From Mesodorylaimus sp. YZB2_4 (Eukaryota; Nematoda; Enoplea; Dorylaimida; Dorylaimidae): a stretch of DNA of 64,000 nucleotides. The DNA is taken from positions 675,501-739,500 of the forward strand of contig JASANH010001278.1 in assembly GCA_030248295.1 (NCBI GenBank). Reading direction: 5' to 3'. The notes below the pieces were generated by a model. It had not been told where the DNA came from. It saw only the letters and a list, made by a program, of their open reading frames with translations, and did not search any database. Every line of letters starts with the position of its first letter. The first letter of the stretch is position 1. The position numbers and the translations under genes were made by a program. Positions 25,046 through 38,041 of this stretch are shown in pieces.

Positions 25046-25560
25046 ATCTGAATGGCCTTGTTGAGACTGGGTGACTGGGTGACTGGTCCCCTGTTGGCCG
25101 TGAGCAATGAAGCTGCATCGAGATGAGGGCTGTAAAAACTACTGCACGTACTCCAAGAGAGCAGTGTGAGGCTTTAAAAAATGCATGGTTAGGCCTAGAT
25201 CGAGGCATGGTTTCCTCGATGTGTTGGCGTTTTGGATTGTTTCGAAGTTTTCATCGAAAAGCCTGGATCGAAGCTGGAGCAACAGGAATACTACAGTGAG
25301 TATAAGCATCATCACACCATCAAGTATCCCTAAAACATTCAGCCATCCCTCACCTGTGGCAATATTCGAAGCCATTTCCACAAAACCGGCTGTTCCACAA
25401 CTGATTTTTCTCAAATTTATTGGATGAACTCAGAAAAAAGAAGCTTATCCTTAGTGTAGTCCACGTGAACAAGAACGAAGATTAATCCCACAGTTACCCG
25501 GTGGAACCAAGGTGCCAATAATCCGTTTTTATTTACTTAGCGCACCCCTTACATTTTTTG

Positions 25561-26611
25561 GTCCCGTGACGATTCCCCCACTTGGTCAATTCCCCCCACT
25601 GAGACGATTCCCCCACTGTGTCGTTTCCCCCACCGTGCCTGGTGGGGGAATCGACTCACTGAGACATGTGACGTTTCCCCTATTGTGCCGGCTCCCCCAC
25701 CGTGTCGTTTTCCCCACCATAATTTTTCGCCTGATGTGCTGACCCGACTTGGGTTGCAACAGGCGGTACGAGTGTGATAGGCTTGTAGAATGTGGGCGGC
25801 GTGAAGTAAAATTTCGGTGCTGCAGCTCATGTGCAATGTACTCAGGCTACGAACTTTTTGAACTCCTTCGAGTATTTCAGGAAGGATATTTGACACGTTG
25901 CCAATACGAGTGAATGTAAGACCAGGCCAGTTTTCTCTGCTTATTAAGGCAGCGGTTCAAATTGCAAATGTATGTAAAAACCCGATCTGAGGGGTGAATC
26001 AGTTCTCGATCCGATCCGACTGCTGGATCGGCAGCATTGGCAACTGGAATTTTCGCTCTGTATATGCTGAAGAATGATAAGTTTTGGCAGACTATGATGA
26101 GAAAATCCCGTTTTTTCTCTTAAATCAGCATTCAGTCCCACTTTATGCTCTGCTTATCTCTCACCTGTGTCCTTCGGAGTAGAGAGAGTGACGGCGAGAA
26201 AACAGAGCAGGTTGGCGAGGACGCAGTGCCAAGTACGACATCCCCATTAACTTAAAATTTTTTGAAGCGGATCCGATGGATCGGATCGGTCGATGCTGCC
26301 CTTGGACCAGGAGAGAGTGACCCAAGGAGCAAACGTTTTAAGGCCGCTATAACAGCATGGCATTTGCATGGCACTTGAATAATAAAACAAGATCGCGAAC
26401 TATTTGACGCATATTTCAATCTTCTAGGAGTTATGATGACAAATTGCGCATGAATGCTATATTCTTAGACGAAGGCTCAAAATTTTCTCAAAACTGATGG
26501 TGGCAGTTTCTCAAAACTGATGGTGGGGGAAACGACACGGTGGGGGATCGTCTCAGTGGGGGAAACGACACAGTGGGGGAATCGACCAAGTGGGGGAATC
26601 GTCTCACAATC
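25561..26611. mobile_element. nested non-autonomous element with 9-bp target duplication (Mutator-like?)
   Basis: The element is inserted in the right arm of the THAP transposon. The uninterrupted left arm shows the original site, and CATTTTTTG is duplicated on both sides (25552-25560 and 26612-26620). Both ends carry arrays of GGGGGAATCGTCTCA or GGGGGAAACGACACA blocks in inverted orientation, at 25567-25720 and 26520-26607. No transposase is seen. The 9-bp duplication fits Mutator-like elements. Its interior, near 25980-26320, contains a CCAGCATCGAC/GATCCGATCC family repeat. Confidence 0.85.
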
Positions 26612-26696
26612 CATTTTTTGTCCGTTACGTAATGAAACAGGGAACAAGTTTTCATATCAGAAAACGGGCGCGAACACTAACCGCAAGCGATGGATA

Positions 26697-29600
26697 ATAG
26701 ATGCAAAGATGCTTAACAAGCCTTTTGCACTTTCGATAAGCCTTTTCAGGTATCATTGCCTTTGATCAAACTTAGCAAGGTGCTGGCCGACCTTTACGAA
26801 TGACTACTATGCTGCAGCATTATGATAATTACATGTCTGATACCTTCGCCTATTATGATATTATCTGGACATTAGCCTTACGCGTATGGAAGGTAACGAG
26901 ATTGCCATCATGTCAAAGTACTTGTTGCTAAAGAACGCTAATTTTGCTTTCCTAGCATCATCTTCACGGGCAGACGCTGAAGATGAGAACAATACAAAAA
27001 ACGATAGACAGCATTACGATTCAATCATGGTGTTACTTGTTATCAGTTGATTATGCAATTCAATCGATCGCGTCATGAATTGAATCAAGGTTCTTCTCTC
27101 CTCAAAATGAACTTAAGAATCAACAAAAATTTTGCTTGTTTTTTTTTAATTGCACAAGCTCTACTTCGCATCGACTAGGAAGTCCTACAACTCTTTAATA
27201 AGCAATGCTTTATATTGCACTCTATGATTTCCCTCAACGTTTTCCAGTGTGCAGTATGGCCTAGAGGAATTTCAGTATAGTAGTAGTACAGTATTGATCA
27301 CTGTTCAATTCTATTTATAGTACTGTAGTAGTAGATTAAACTGAAATAAAAAATTACAGTATAAATGCATTAATACTAGTGTAGTATACTGGAACATTCT
27401 GGGGCCTCTCACATTTACCATAATCAGTATTCCAGTGCAAACTAGTGTTTTGCATTTACTCATACTCAGAAGCCAAAACTTTAAACGCAGTTTTCTCGAA
27501 ACTGATATTTTGGCACTTGGTGCTTTTTGGCGTATAGCTATCGAGTCATCATCCTTTTCCGAAACCCGGGGGTACGGGGTAAAAAATGCACACACTCAAC
27601 AACTTTTCAGCGGATCAAGGCAAGTTGGGGTTTACACACATGTTCCCCCTGGCCTTCTCCTTCTGTGAAACCTCAAAGTAGTCTTATTTTTAAGACAGGG
27701 TTTCTGTAAGGGTCTCTTTACTGGCCAAGTGAAAATTTTGGCCCCATGATTTTTTGTGCTGAGTAATAAGTACCCCATGAGTGTATGGCGACGCGAGAGT
27801 CAAAAAATTTGAATTCTGACTTTGAGCGGGAATATCTCCCGAATGGTAAGACCTAGAAGAAATTTCAAAAAGCATTCAATAGCTCATCATCTTGCGGTCA
27901 TTTTTATATATTTCAGATTCCTATTGCTATTGCTACTTTTGCTATATTTCAGTAGCCAAGCACTTAAGCGTACTCCAAGGGCACCGTACACAAGGATTAT
28001 ACATTGAACATATAGAGGCGTGAAAAGAAAATCATTGAATGCGTGAATTAATCGAACTCAAATAAAAAAACTATATAGCTTTAAACTTTTCAAACGGACC
28101 CAGTGCAATATCTTCGTTTTCCACTGGGTTATTGCGAAGTAAAAAAGCCCTGCTTGAAAGCTTCTGTCCGAGGCAATGGCAAAATAAGATGGTGACTTTG
28201 CGCATGTCGGCTGCTTGTCCGCTGGCGATCTTGAACATGAATGAAAATTCGATTTTGGAAAAATGCCACCCCGTGAAAATATTCGTAAAACTGAACAAGC
28301 TTCAACTTATCTCGGCGTTATTGCAATGGGATGAGATTTTTGGCCTTCAACGATTCCTTGTAATCTACAGTCCAGCTATTAATTATCGACAATGGACAGC
28401 CAGTTTCTGGGATTTTCTAAGTCTTCAGTTAGGCCGCTGTGAGTCGGGCCAGTAGTACTACCGCAAGGTGCGCTGGCGCATTTGCTAATGTGAAAAATGC
28501 ATTAGCTAATGCATTAGGAAAAACCGCATGTGATCATACCTACACAATCCTTATCAGACTATTTTAATTCGGGGTGGATCAAAATCAGAAGTGCTTGATC
28601 ATTTATTTGCAAAGCGGTATAGAGCGCGATTTCAAAAAAAGCCACACAGAATCGCTGCTAGTGCCAAAGTTGACGGCATTAGCCGGACGGAAAGTAAAAA
28701 AAATTTTTATCAGCCTTTGGCTTACACCGTTGCAGATGGTCAAGGTGATCTCGTCACATTCACAGTCGATGTCACTAAAACAGCTTGGAAGGAGACATTG
28801 CGCGAATAAGGGAGGCAAATTTTGAGGACAATCGCATATTACCTGCAGGGTTACAAAATAAACTGATCGAAATGCGGGGGCAAGCGTGGTGCATCCAATA
28901 TTTTAACCGCATCGACTTTGCTAACTGCTTTTCGATAAGTCGGAGATCGAAATGTCCCGCGAGTTGGTACTTACGCGGTAGAATTTTTGCAAGAAATACA
29001 TTATACCGAATCGACTGATTGTGACTAATGTTGAGTCCATTCCAGATATGCCACACAAATTAGCCAAATCAATCGACATCGAGTAAGCAGCGAAGTTATA
29101 ATTTTCATGTGTTCCTGAGGGAAGTGTTGTATAATGTGTGTAGTCAATGTAAAAGTGAAACTCTTCTAACGTTGCAGCTAACTACAACGGGCTGCCATAA
29201 AATGGTGCATCTCTCACTGGGAATTTTCGACATGACTTCGAAAGCTAATCTCAAGCTGCTTTTTGAAAGAAGGGTCGTGCAACCCCCGGTCTAAAAAGGG
29301 CTGTTTTGATGAACAAATAGCCCGAGAGTGATTATAGCGCTTGTAAGACTTTCCATTGCCACGTGCTGGCTTCCACCAATCTGCTGCTGTCTTGTTTGTG
29401 CCTGATGTCCATTCTTCGTTTTAGGAATTCATCGATGCTGACCATACTTCTTCTGGTGTGTCTTTGGCATCGGCGCAGTTTGTTGGAGCTAGTCCGATCA
29501 TCCCAAATGACGTAGCTGACGCCGAACGAGTCCCCATTTTGTAAGTTGCCACGGTGCGTTCTGGAAAAACTGCGTGAGCTACAGTATGATTTCACTAAAC

Positions 29601-30059
29601 GGATGCTGCAACACTGCTGCGTCGATGGTTGCAACGTGGTTTGTATGCCCTACACGACAACTCCCTACTATGACTATCCGTAGTTGAAGAGCAGAAGGGA
29701 AGATGTGAAATGCACGTTATGAATCATGCTATCAGTAAAAAAGCTTGTCGATAGATAAATCTATCGACGCAAATGTCCATCAGCCAGATTGCGGAAAAAT
29801 CCACAATCACATCTCGCTCTAAGATTCATCTCTCACTCGTTCTATCACTTTAAGATTCCAGTTTGTTCCTCAGTCCTTGTCCCAGTGAGTTTGTTTCTCA
29901 CTCACATCGGACGACACAACGAAATAAAATTACAATGCACAAGATTCAAACTGAACTCGTTGCATAATGCGCATTCCAGTAAAGCATATCGGACCTTAGC
30001 AGCAATCGGCCCATACTGTACTCCCGTTCCAGTTCCTGCTTTCAGACCAACACATTCTC
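26697..30059. other. intergenic region, no gene recognised
   Basis: The region is AT-rich with short tacagtag-type repeats near 27280-27370. An open stretch at 28591-28809 (frame rich in basic residues, with FYQPLAYTVADGQGDLVTF) might be an exon or a decayed transposon ORF; no family is recognised. 'gcgaagcattagctaatgcatta' type short palindromes occur near 28480-28520. Confidence 0.35.
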
Positions 30060-30880
30060 AATCGGAACGTATTCTAACAAACGATAGGCAAACCGCACAA
30101 TCATGCCGCGACGTACTGTACGCACACAAGGATTCAAACACTTGGTGGGAGCAGCATGCGCTGTGGATTCTCTGTCTTATGTACATCCACCGAGGTGTCT
30201 CTGTTTGCCGCCTCGGGATCCTAGAACTGTACTTGAACTCTATTGTCTTGTCGATCCCATCCACTGCACCACTGCCGTCAGTCTGAACGCAACGCTCCAG
30301 ATACTCCGTTTAATTAAGATTTAGTTTCATGCTGTGTTCCTTCCACTGTTGTAACAGCCGCTGCGTGCTGTGCGGACAAGCATCACATCGTCGACGAAGA
30401 GCATGGCGCTTTGAGTGTATATCAGCCGTGAGAGTATCCGTGCAGTATGAGGAGCAGCGGAGAGAGGACTGAGCCTTGCGGACACCCACTTTTATACTGA
30501 ATGCATCCGACACCAACTGCACATCGAACTGAACTCCTTGCGCCTTTGCATATCAGCTGCACAAATGACACATACAGTAGGTCTATGGTGCGCCGTTAGA
30601 TCTGAAGGCGCACTAGATCAGGTCGCGCGGCGCGTTATCGAATGCTTTTCCCAAGTCCAATAAGCCTAAAAGCACTGTCTTCATTTTCTCAAAGTGTCGT
30701 TCCATTAGCTTGCGTGCCGCATGTGGCATCCATTGTATGGTTTTCATCATTTTTACGAATCCACATTGGATCAGCGTGATGCTATACTGCGAGCGCGGAC
30801 GTCCCCGCTCAAAAACTTCTATGCCGTGGCACAGGAGACGGATTGTGACGGTACTGTAGTTGGCCCAATTGCTCACAGTG
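30060..30880 (-). mobile_element. decayed LINE (non-LTR retrotransposon) reverse transcriptase fragment
   Basis: Read on the minus strand, the order of reverse-transcriptase motifs is right although the frame is broken. First comes FVKMMKTIQWMPHAARKLME, then LLGLLDLGKAFDNAPRDLI (the DLxKAFD motif), then GCPQGSVLSPLLLIL in another frame. Last comes TEYLERCVQT followed by IEFKYSSRI. Stops and frameshifts separate them, so this is a dead copy. No endonuclease domain or complete 3' end is recognised. Confidence 0.75.
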
Positions 30881-31271
30881 TCCCTGCCTTTGTAAATTGA
30901 AACAGGTGAGTTTTTTTTGCAGCGACGCCAGGAACTCTTCTGGCCTTCTTTAGAAACCTGACTTTTTTTGGCAAAGTCAATATTGGATTAGTAGAAAGCG
31001 TCTAATGCAGTAGGTACATAAACAAAGGGTTGACTATTCCCGATGAGATTCGAAATTTAGCGATAAAATCATGCTCCTTGTTCCACCTAGCAACTACCAG
31101 AGCGGTAATCCCTGCCAAGTACACGTTTCCAAGCAACCGAATGTTTCCTGAATTTTCAGTGTCATATACATAAATGTGGGAGCTACTTCTCCTTTACATG
31201 TACCATACTGTATACTGGTCCTCATAGCTAATGCCTATATACTAATAGGATCCGCGGAAAAATTTGACTTA

Positions 31272-32495
31272 ATGCTTTCTTTACTCGCACTATTGATAAT
31301 AACTCGCCTCTGCATCGCTCAAAATACGACGCCTGCATTCGCTGACACCCTGCTGACAAACCAATCACTCAAGACTGGCGACTGCTTGATTTCGGCTACA
31401 CATCTCTACGAAGCATGCATGGGGACTGATGGAAACTTTGTGGTTAAGAGTTCCAATGGCAGTCAACTGTGGAAATCGTATACAAGTGGAAAGTCAGTGC
31501 ACATCCTCATCCGAGACGACATGCTTGGGGCCAATGGATCGCGAGTCATCTGGTCAGTCGACCTGACGAACCGTGGGCGTCCTCCGTTTCGACTAGTCAT
31601 GGAAAATAGTGGCGACCTAGTTGCCCGCGATTTCTATAATTACTCGGTTTGGTCATCAAAGAACGATTCTTCTCCCATCATCAAATACAAGCTTGAAATT
31701 GGACAGAGGCTGAACGATGGGGATTGTCTACAGTCGCTGAGCCGAATCTACAAAGCCTGCATGCAAGCCGGGAATTTGGTGGTTACCAACGACAAGAACC
31801 AATCATTTTTTCAGACGCACACCTCGGGGGAGGGCGCCTGCCTGAGACTGGACCAAACCGAGATCCTTACGCTGGCGAACATAAATTTTTTATGGGGCCT
31901 AGCATTTGGCCACCGCGGCCCCAGTCCCCCAAAATTCGTATTGGAGGATGATGGAAAGCTGGCCATGGTCGCCGCGGATGGTACCGAAGTCTGGACCTCC
32001 TCCCAAGGCTCTATTCGTTTCCCAAGTAAAACCTGGGGCGACACTTTGCACTGTGTCCAATATTTGATGACGGGCGAATGCATGCAATCAAAATCCGCTT
32101 CGTACAAAGCTTGCATGCAAAATGACGGCGACTTCTCAATCACATCCGAGAATGGTACAACAATTTGGAGCGCCAACACTCGAGGTCGTACTACACTCTA
32201 CCTGGATTGGGGTATGCTCCACATGAATGATGAAGACACCGGAAAGTGGGTTTGGGTGCCCAATGTGACCAACAATCAATGCACGAGTCGACTCGTCTTG
32301 CAGGATGATGGCACGTTGGAACTTTTGGATAGATATGATAATCGGATTTGGCACGCAGGAATCATGTGGGAAATTACCACAAGCACTTCAACAGAGACCA
32401 CGATGGTTCAACATAACTCGGCCATATCACCACTGATATGCACGGTAGTGATGACAGTCATGTCACTAGTTAGTTTTGTGCCCATGTTTGGGTAA
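31272..32495 (+). CDS. bulb-type-lectin-like membrane-anchored protein, intronless
   Basis: A single uninterrupted reading frame encodes 407 residues from the ATG at 31272, chosen because it begins a signal peptide (LSLLALLIITRLC); an in-frame ATG at 31176 would add 32 residues. Three repeats of about 110-130 residues resemble bulb-type (GNA-like) lectin domains: a paired-cysteine strand (DCL...ACMGTDGNFVV; DCLQ...ACMQAGNLVV; ECMQ...ACMQNDGDFSI) followed by xxGxxxW. The mannose-binding QxDxNxVxY motif is degenerate in all. Many N-glycosylation sites are visible. The last 20-25 residues are hydrophobic and end at the stop, which fits a GPI-anchor signal or a C-terminal membrane helix. It has no introns while most neighbouring genes have several. 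Likely an extracellular or cell-surface binding protein; sugar binding is unproven. Confidence 0.7.
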   Translation: MLSLLALLIITRLCIAQNTTPAFADTLLTNQSLKTGDCLISATHLYEACMGTDGNFVVKSSNGSQLWKSYTSGKSVHILIRDDMLGANGSRVIWSVDLTNRGRPPFRLVMENSGDLVARDFYNYSVWSSKNDSSPIIKYKLEIGQRLNDGDCLQSLSRIYKACMQAGNLVVTNDKNQSFFQTHTSGEGACLRLDQTEILTLANINFLWGLAFGHRGPSPPKFVLEDDGKLAMVAADGTEVWTSSQGSIRFPSKTWGDTLHCVQYLMTGECMQSKSASYKACMQNDGDFSITSENGTTIWSANTRGRTTLYLDWGMLHMNDEDTGKWVWVPNVTNNQCTSRLVLQDDGTLELLDRYDNRIWHAGIMWEITTSTSTETTMVQHNSAISPLICTVVMTVMSLVSFVPMFG

Positions 32496-33681
32496 ACATT
32501 GGGTGGGACTCGATCTGTACTAGTTGGTGATTATTGTCGTTCCTCTGATGATACACACATAACAAGTGATCTATGCAGTTCTGCATAAAAGTTAAGTCGA
32601 GCCAGTAGAAAAGAAAAATGGAAAAGGAAATTAGGCACTCTAGGGGTATCACATGTGAAGACAATAAGCAAAGACATAACTTGTGTTTTCAGGCCACGTT
32701 TTGGTTAATCCTCCTGTGTCCCTAGAGGGAAGGCAAAATTTTTGTGCACGCATGACAAGCTATGGTTAAATCATCTGGAAGTAGTTTCTTTTATGTTTGA
32801 ATTTGATCAACTGTACTTGTTCCAGAGAAATCGCCATATAAAGTGCGGACTACGTAGCACCTTTGACCAGGGAAGGGAGGGGGTGGTGTTGGTATTTTAT
32901 TTATACAGTAGAATGGCAAGAAACAAGTAAGATTTCGAGGAAAAGTTTTTGCACCAAGGAGCAACATCAGCGATTAGAAAACGAATAACAGCTGATTAAA
33001 CGTCATCACTTCTGGAATTGGAACTCAATTTTGAAAAATCTGAGTCTTCACCGAAAAAAGCAGCAGACCTGATCAGCACCTCATCGACAGCTGTAGTCAT
33101 ACTCCTTCTCACAATATCGTTTTAGATCCCAAATTTTTTAAATTGGGGAGGTGCTTCATGACGTGTAGCAGCAAAATTATTTGTAGCCGTCAAAGTCTTT
33201 TTGATGACAAGTATGAAAGGCGCATTGCAGCAGCAACGAGGATGAGTGGGAATTAAAGCTGTGCGATACGAGACTCACAGCCTAAAAAGTCTTATCTCCA
33301 TACGATAAGAAAACTATGGTGCGCCTTTGTCCTGTGCCTATCTGCATGGCGTACATGTTGAAACAATATTTTTATCTCACAAAAATGCCTCCATAAGAAC
33401 TTGTTTGTGAGCTCCTGCCTGATAAGACGCGTATGCGACAAACAGGGACCAAGTACAGGACACGGACTGCTTTTCCACTGTTCGGCTTCTATTAGCAGCA
33501 ACACAGAGCAACTTCACTTAAGCTTATCACGTTCGCCTAAGCCTTTTGCAAAGACTGCCTGGCACGGCCTAGCATGGCTATAAAATGGAAGGTGGGACGA
33601 GAGGACCTTCATTCCTCTCCCAGGTCCGTAAGCACCTCAGTTACGTATACCTGAGACTGTCAGTGACTTCTCTGCTCAGCG
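32496..33681. other. intergenic region between lectin and TIL genes
   Basis: No gene is recognised. The last part includes a TATA-like 'ggctataaaatgg' at about 33576-33588, roughly 95-105 bp before the next start codon, which is a plausible core promoter for the TIL gene. Confidence 0.45.
33576..33588 (+). promoter_or_regulatory. TATA box upstream of the TIL gene
   Basis: GGCTATAAAATGG is a strong TATA match about 95-105 bp ahead of the ATG at 33682. It would place transcription start near 33605-33615, giving a leader of about 70 bases. Confidence 0.55.
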
Positions 33682-35365
33682 ATGTACCCTCGCTTTGCTT
33701 TCGCGTTGCTGTTCAGCGTTTGCGCCTTCGGTCTTGGAGTAAGTGCTGATGGGTTTGTCCGAAGTGCCTCAACTGACCGGTGCTTGTTTCAGATGGCCAT
33801 CCCGGCTTTTCCAGTCGATGAGCGATGCGGCCCTAATGCCGAATTCCGCGAGTGTGGCTCCGCATGCGTTGCCAATTGTAAGAACCCGCAACCGCCCGCA
33901 GCGTGTACCCTTCAATGCGTCAGCGGCTGTTTCTGTAAGAAGGGATTCCTGAAGAACGAACAGGGCCAGTGCGTGCGTCCCACTGAATGTGATGGACAAA
34001 CCCACCACAAACTCGTAAGTCCACGGGATCTTGTACTCATATCACCTGGTGGATCATCTTCTTGTTTTAGCCCATGCAAATCCCATCCGCCGCCTTCGTG
34101 GTCCCGACCTGCCCCGCCAACGAAGAATTCCAAGCCTGCGGTTCGGCCTGCGCACCAACCTGCGCCAACCCGAATCCAAGCCCAGTGTGCACCAAGAACT
34201 GCGTTATTGGATGCTTCTGCAAGCAAGGACACTTGAGAAACTCGCGCGGAGTCTGCGTGCCGGCCAGCCAGTGCGAAGCCACCCAAAACACAGTAAGTTT
34301 GGTGTCCCTACTCACCAACCACCGTCCAACAGAAAGATCGTTTTAGATGCTCTTCGCTTACCCACCAGAAATGTCCGAATGCAAGGACAACGAAATCTTC
34401 ATGACTTGCGGATCGGCCTGCGCCCCGACCTGTGCCAATCCCCATCCGGCCCCAGTCTGCACAATGCAGTGCGTGATTGGATGCTTCTGCAAGCCAGGCT
34501 ACTTGAAGAACAAACACGGTGTGTGCGTGCCATCCGAGCAATGCGGCGTGGCCCCCGCCGAAGCCATCCCCATGCCACCAGCCATCTGCCAAGAGAATGA
34601 AGAATTCCGTCAATGCAAGGGATGCGACGGCACGTGCGACAAGCCCAACCCAATTTGCCCACGTATCTGCATCCCAGGCTGCGCATGCAAGAAGGGACAC
34701 CTCCGCAGTGGTCCAAACGGCAGGTGCATCCCGACCGAGCAATGCCCAAAGGTCGATGCCGTTCAGTCGGTAAGTGCACTCTGGGCTACCCCAAGCGCTG
34801 CTACAATATTGCTTCTAATTCAGTTCATGATGTTGCCATCAGTCCCCAAGTGCAACGCCAACGAAGTGTTCCTCAGCTGCGGCACCGCCTGCCCGGCCAC
34901 CTGCGCCAACCCCCACCCAAGCCCCGTCTGTACCAAGAACTGCGTGATCGGATGCTTCTGCGCAGAAGGATACTTGAAGAACGAGAGGGGCGTCTGCGTG
35001 CCAGCCGCCAACTGCGATGCCCCCACGATCGAAATGATGGCTGTGAAGTCTGGTAAGGTTTCCTGTGCCCCCTCCAATTCACCTCACCCTGATGTTACTC
35101 CGTTTCAGAAGCCAAGTGCGCTAGTGACCGCGAAATGTACGTGAGCGACTGCGCCGGAGCCCAGTTGGACTGCATGGCCAGCTGCCACACCCCACCGGCC
35201 TTCCTCATCCACGGCTACTCGCAAGTGCCCAAGAAGTGCTTGGAGAAGAAGTGCGCCGCCTCGTGCGTTTGCAAGTTCCCATACGTCCGCAACTCGGACG
35301 GCCAATGCGTCGAGCGCAAACAATGCGACCATTCTGGTCCATTCACCGCCACCCCATCGCACTAA
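33682..35365 (+). CDS. secreted multi-domain TIL-type (trypsin-inhibitor-like) cysteine-rich protein
   Basis: Exons are 33682-33738, 33793-34014, 34071-34292, 34347-34769, 34824-35052 and 35109-35365; all phases join and give 469 residues. Exon 1 is a signal peptide (ALLFSVCAFGLG). Exons 2 and 3 each hold one TIL domain and both are 222 bp. Exon 4 holds two, exon 5 one, and exon 6 a divergent sixth one. Each domain shows the pattern C..NEEF..CGSACxxTC, VCxxxCVxGCFC and GxCVPxxxC with about ten cysteines. TIL domains inhibit serine proteases or bind secreted proteins, and nematodes use them in the pseudocoelom, egg or host interface. Between domains are short hydrophobic linkers. The upstream TATA box and strong codon bias (C-ending) suggest high expression. 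The precise target protease is unknown. Confidence 0.9.
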
Positions 35366-35446
35366 ACTGTCGGGTCGTAGCCTGCATAGCTACAACCTCG
35401 CATGCATATTCCATCAGTGCTACGAGGGTTTGATCCAATGTGAGAC

Positions 35447-35452
35447 AATAAA
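35447..35452 (+). terminator. AATAAA polyadenylation signal of the TIL gene
   Basis: The hexamer is about 80 bp after the TAA at 35365, in the expected position and orientation. Confidence 0.7.

Positions 35453-38041
<2,589 letters not shown>

Larger units (their letters stand above)
24274..26696. mobile_element. inverted-repeat DNA transposon carrying a THAP gene, with a nested insertion
   Basis: The left arm is 24274-24455 (TATCCATCGCTTGCGG at the tip, CGTTCACGTGG inside). The right arm is the inverted copy, 25461-25560 continued at 26621-26696. The arms are about 180 bp with few differences. Between them lies a THAP-domain ORF. The right arm is split by a 1051-bp element (25561-26611). 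No clear target duplication of the outer element is visible. THAP domains are found in P-element transposases and their domesticated relatives, so a P-like origin is possible; no transposase catalytic core is recognisable. Confidence 0.75.

Noticed and set aside
25139..25414. Hydrophobic minus-strand frame inside the THAP element
   Set aside because: No transposase or membrane-protein family fits; probably the shadow of the element's non-coding interior.
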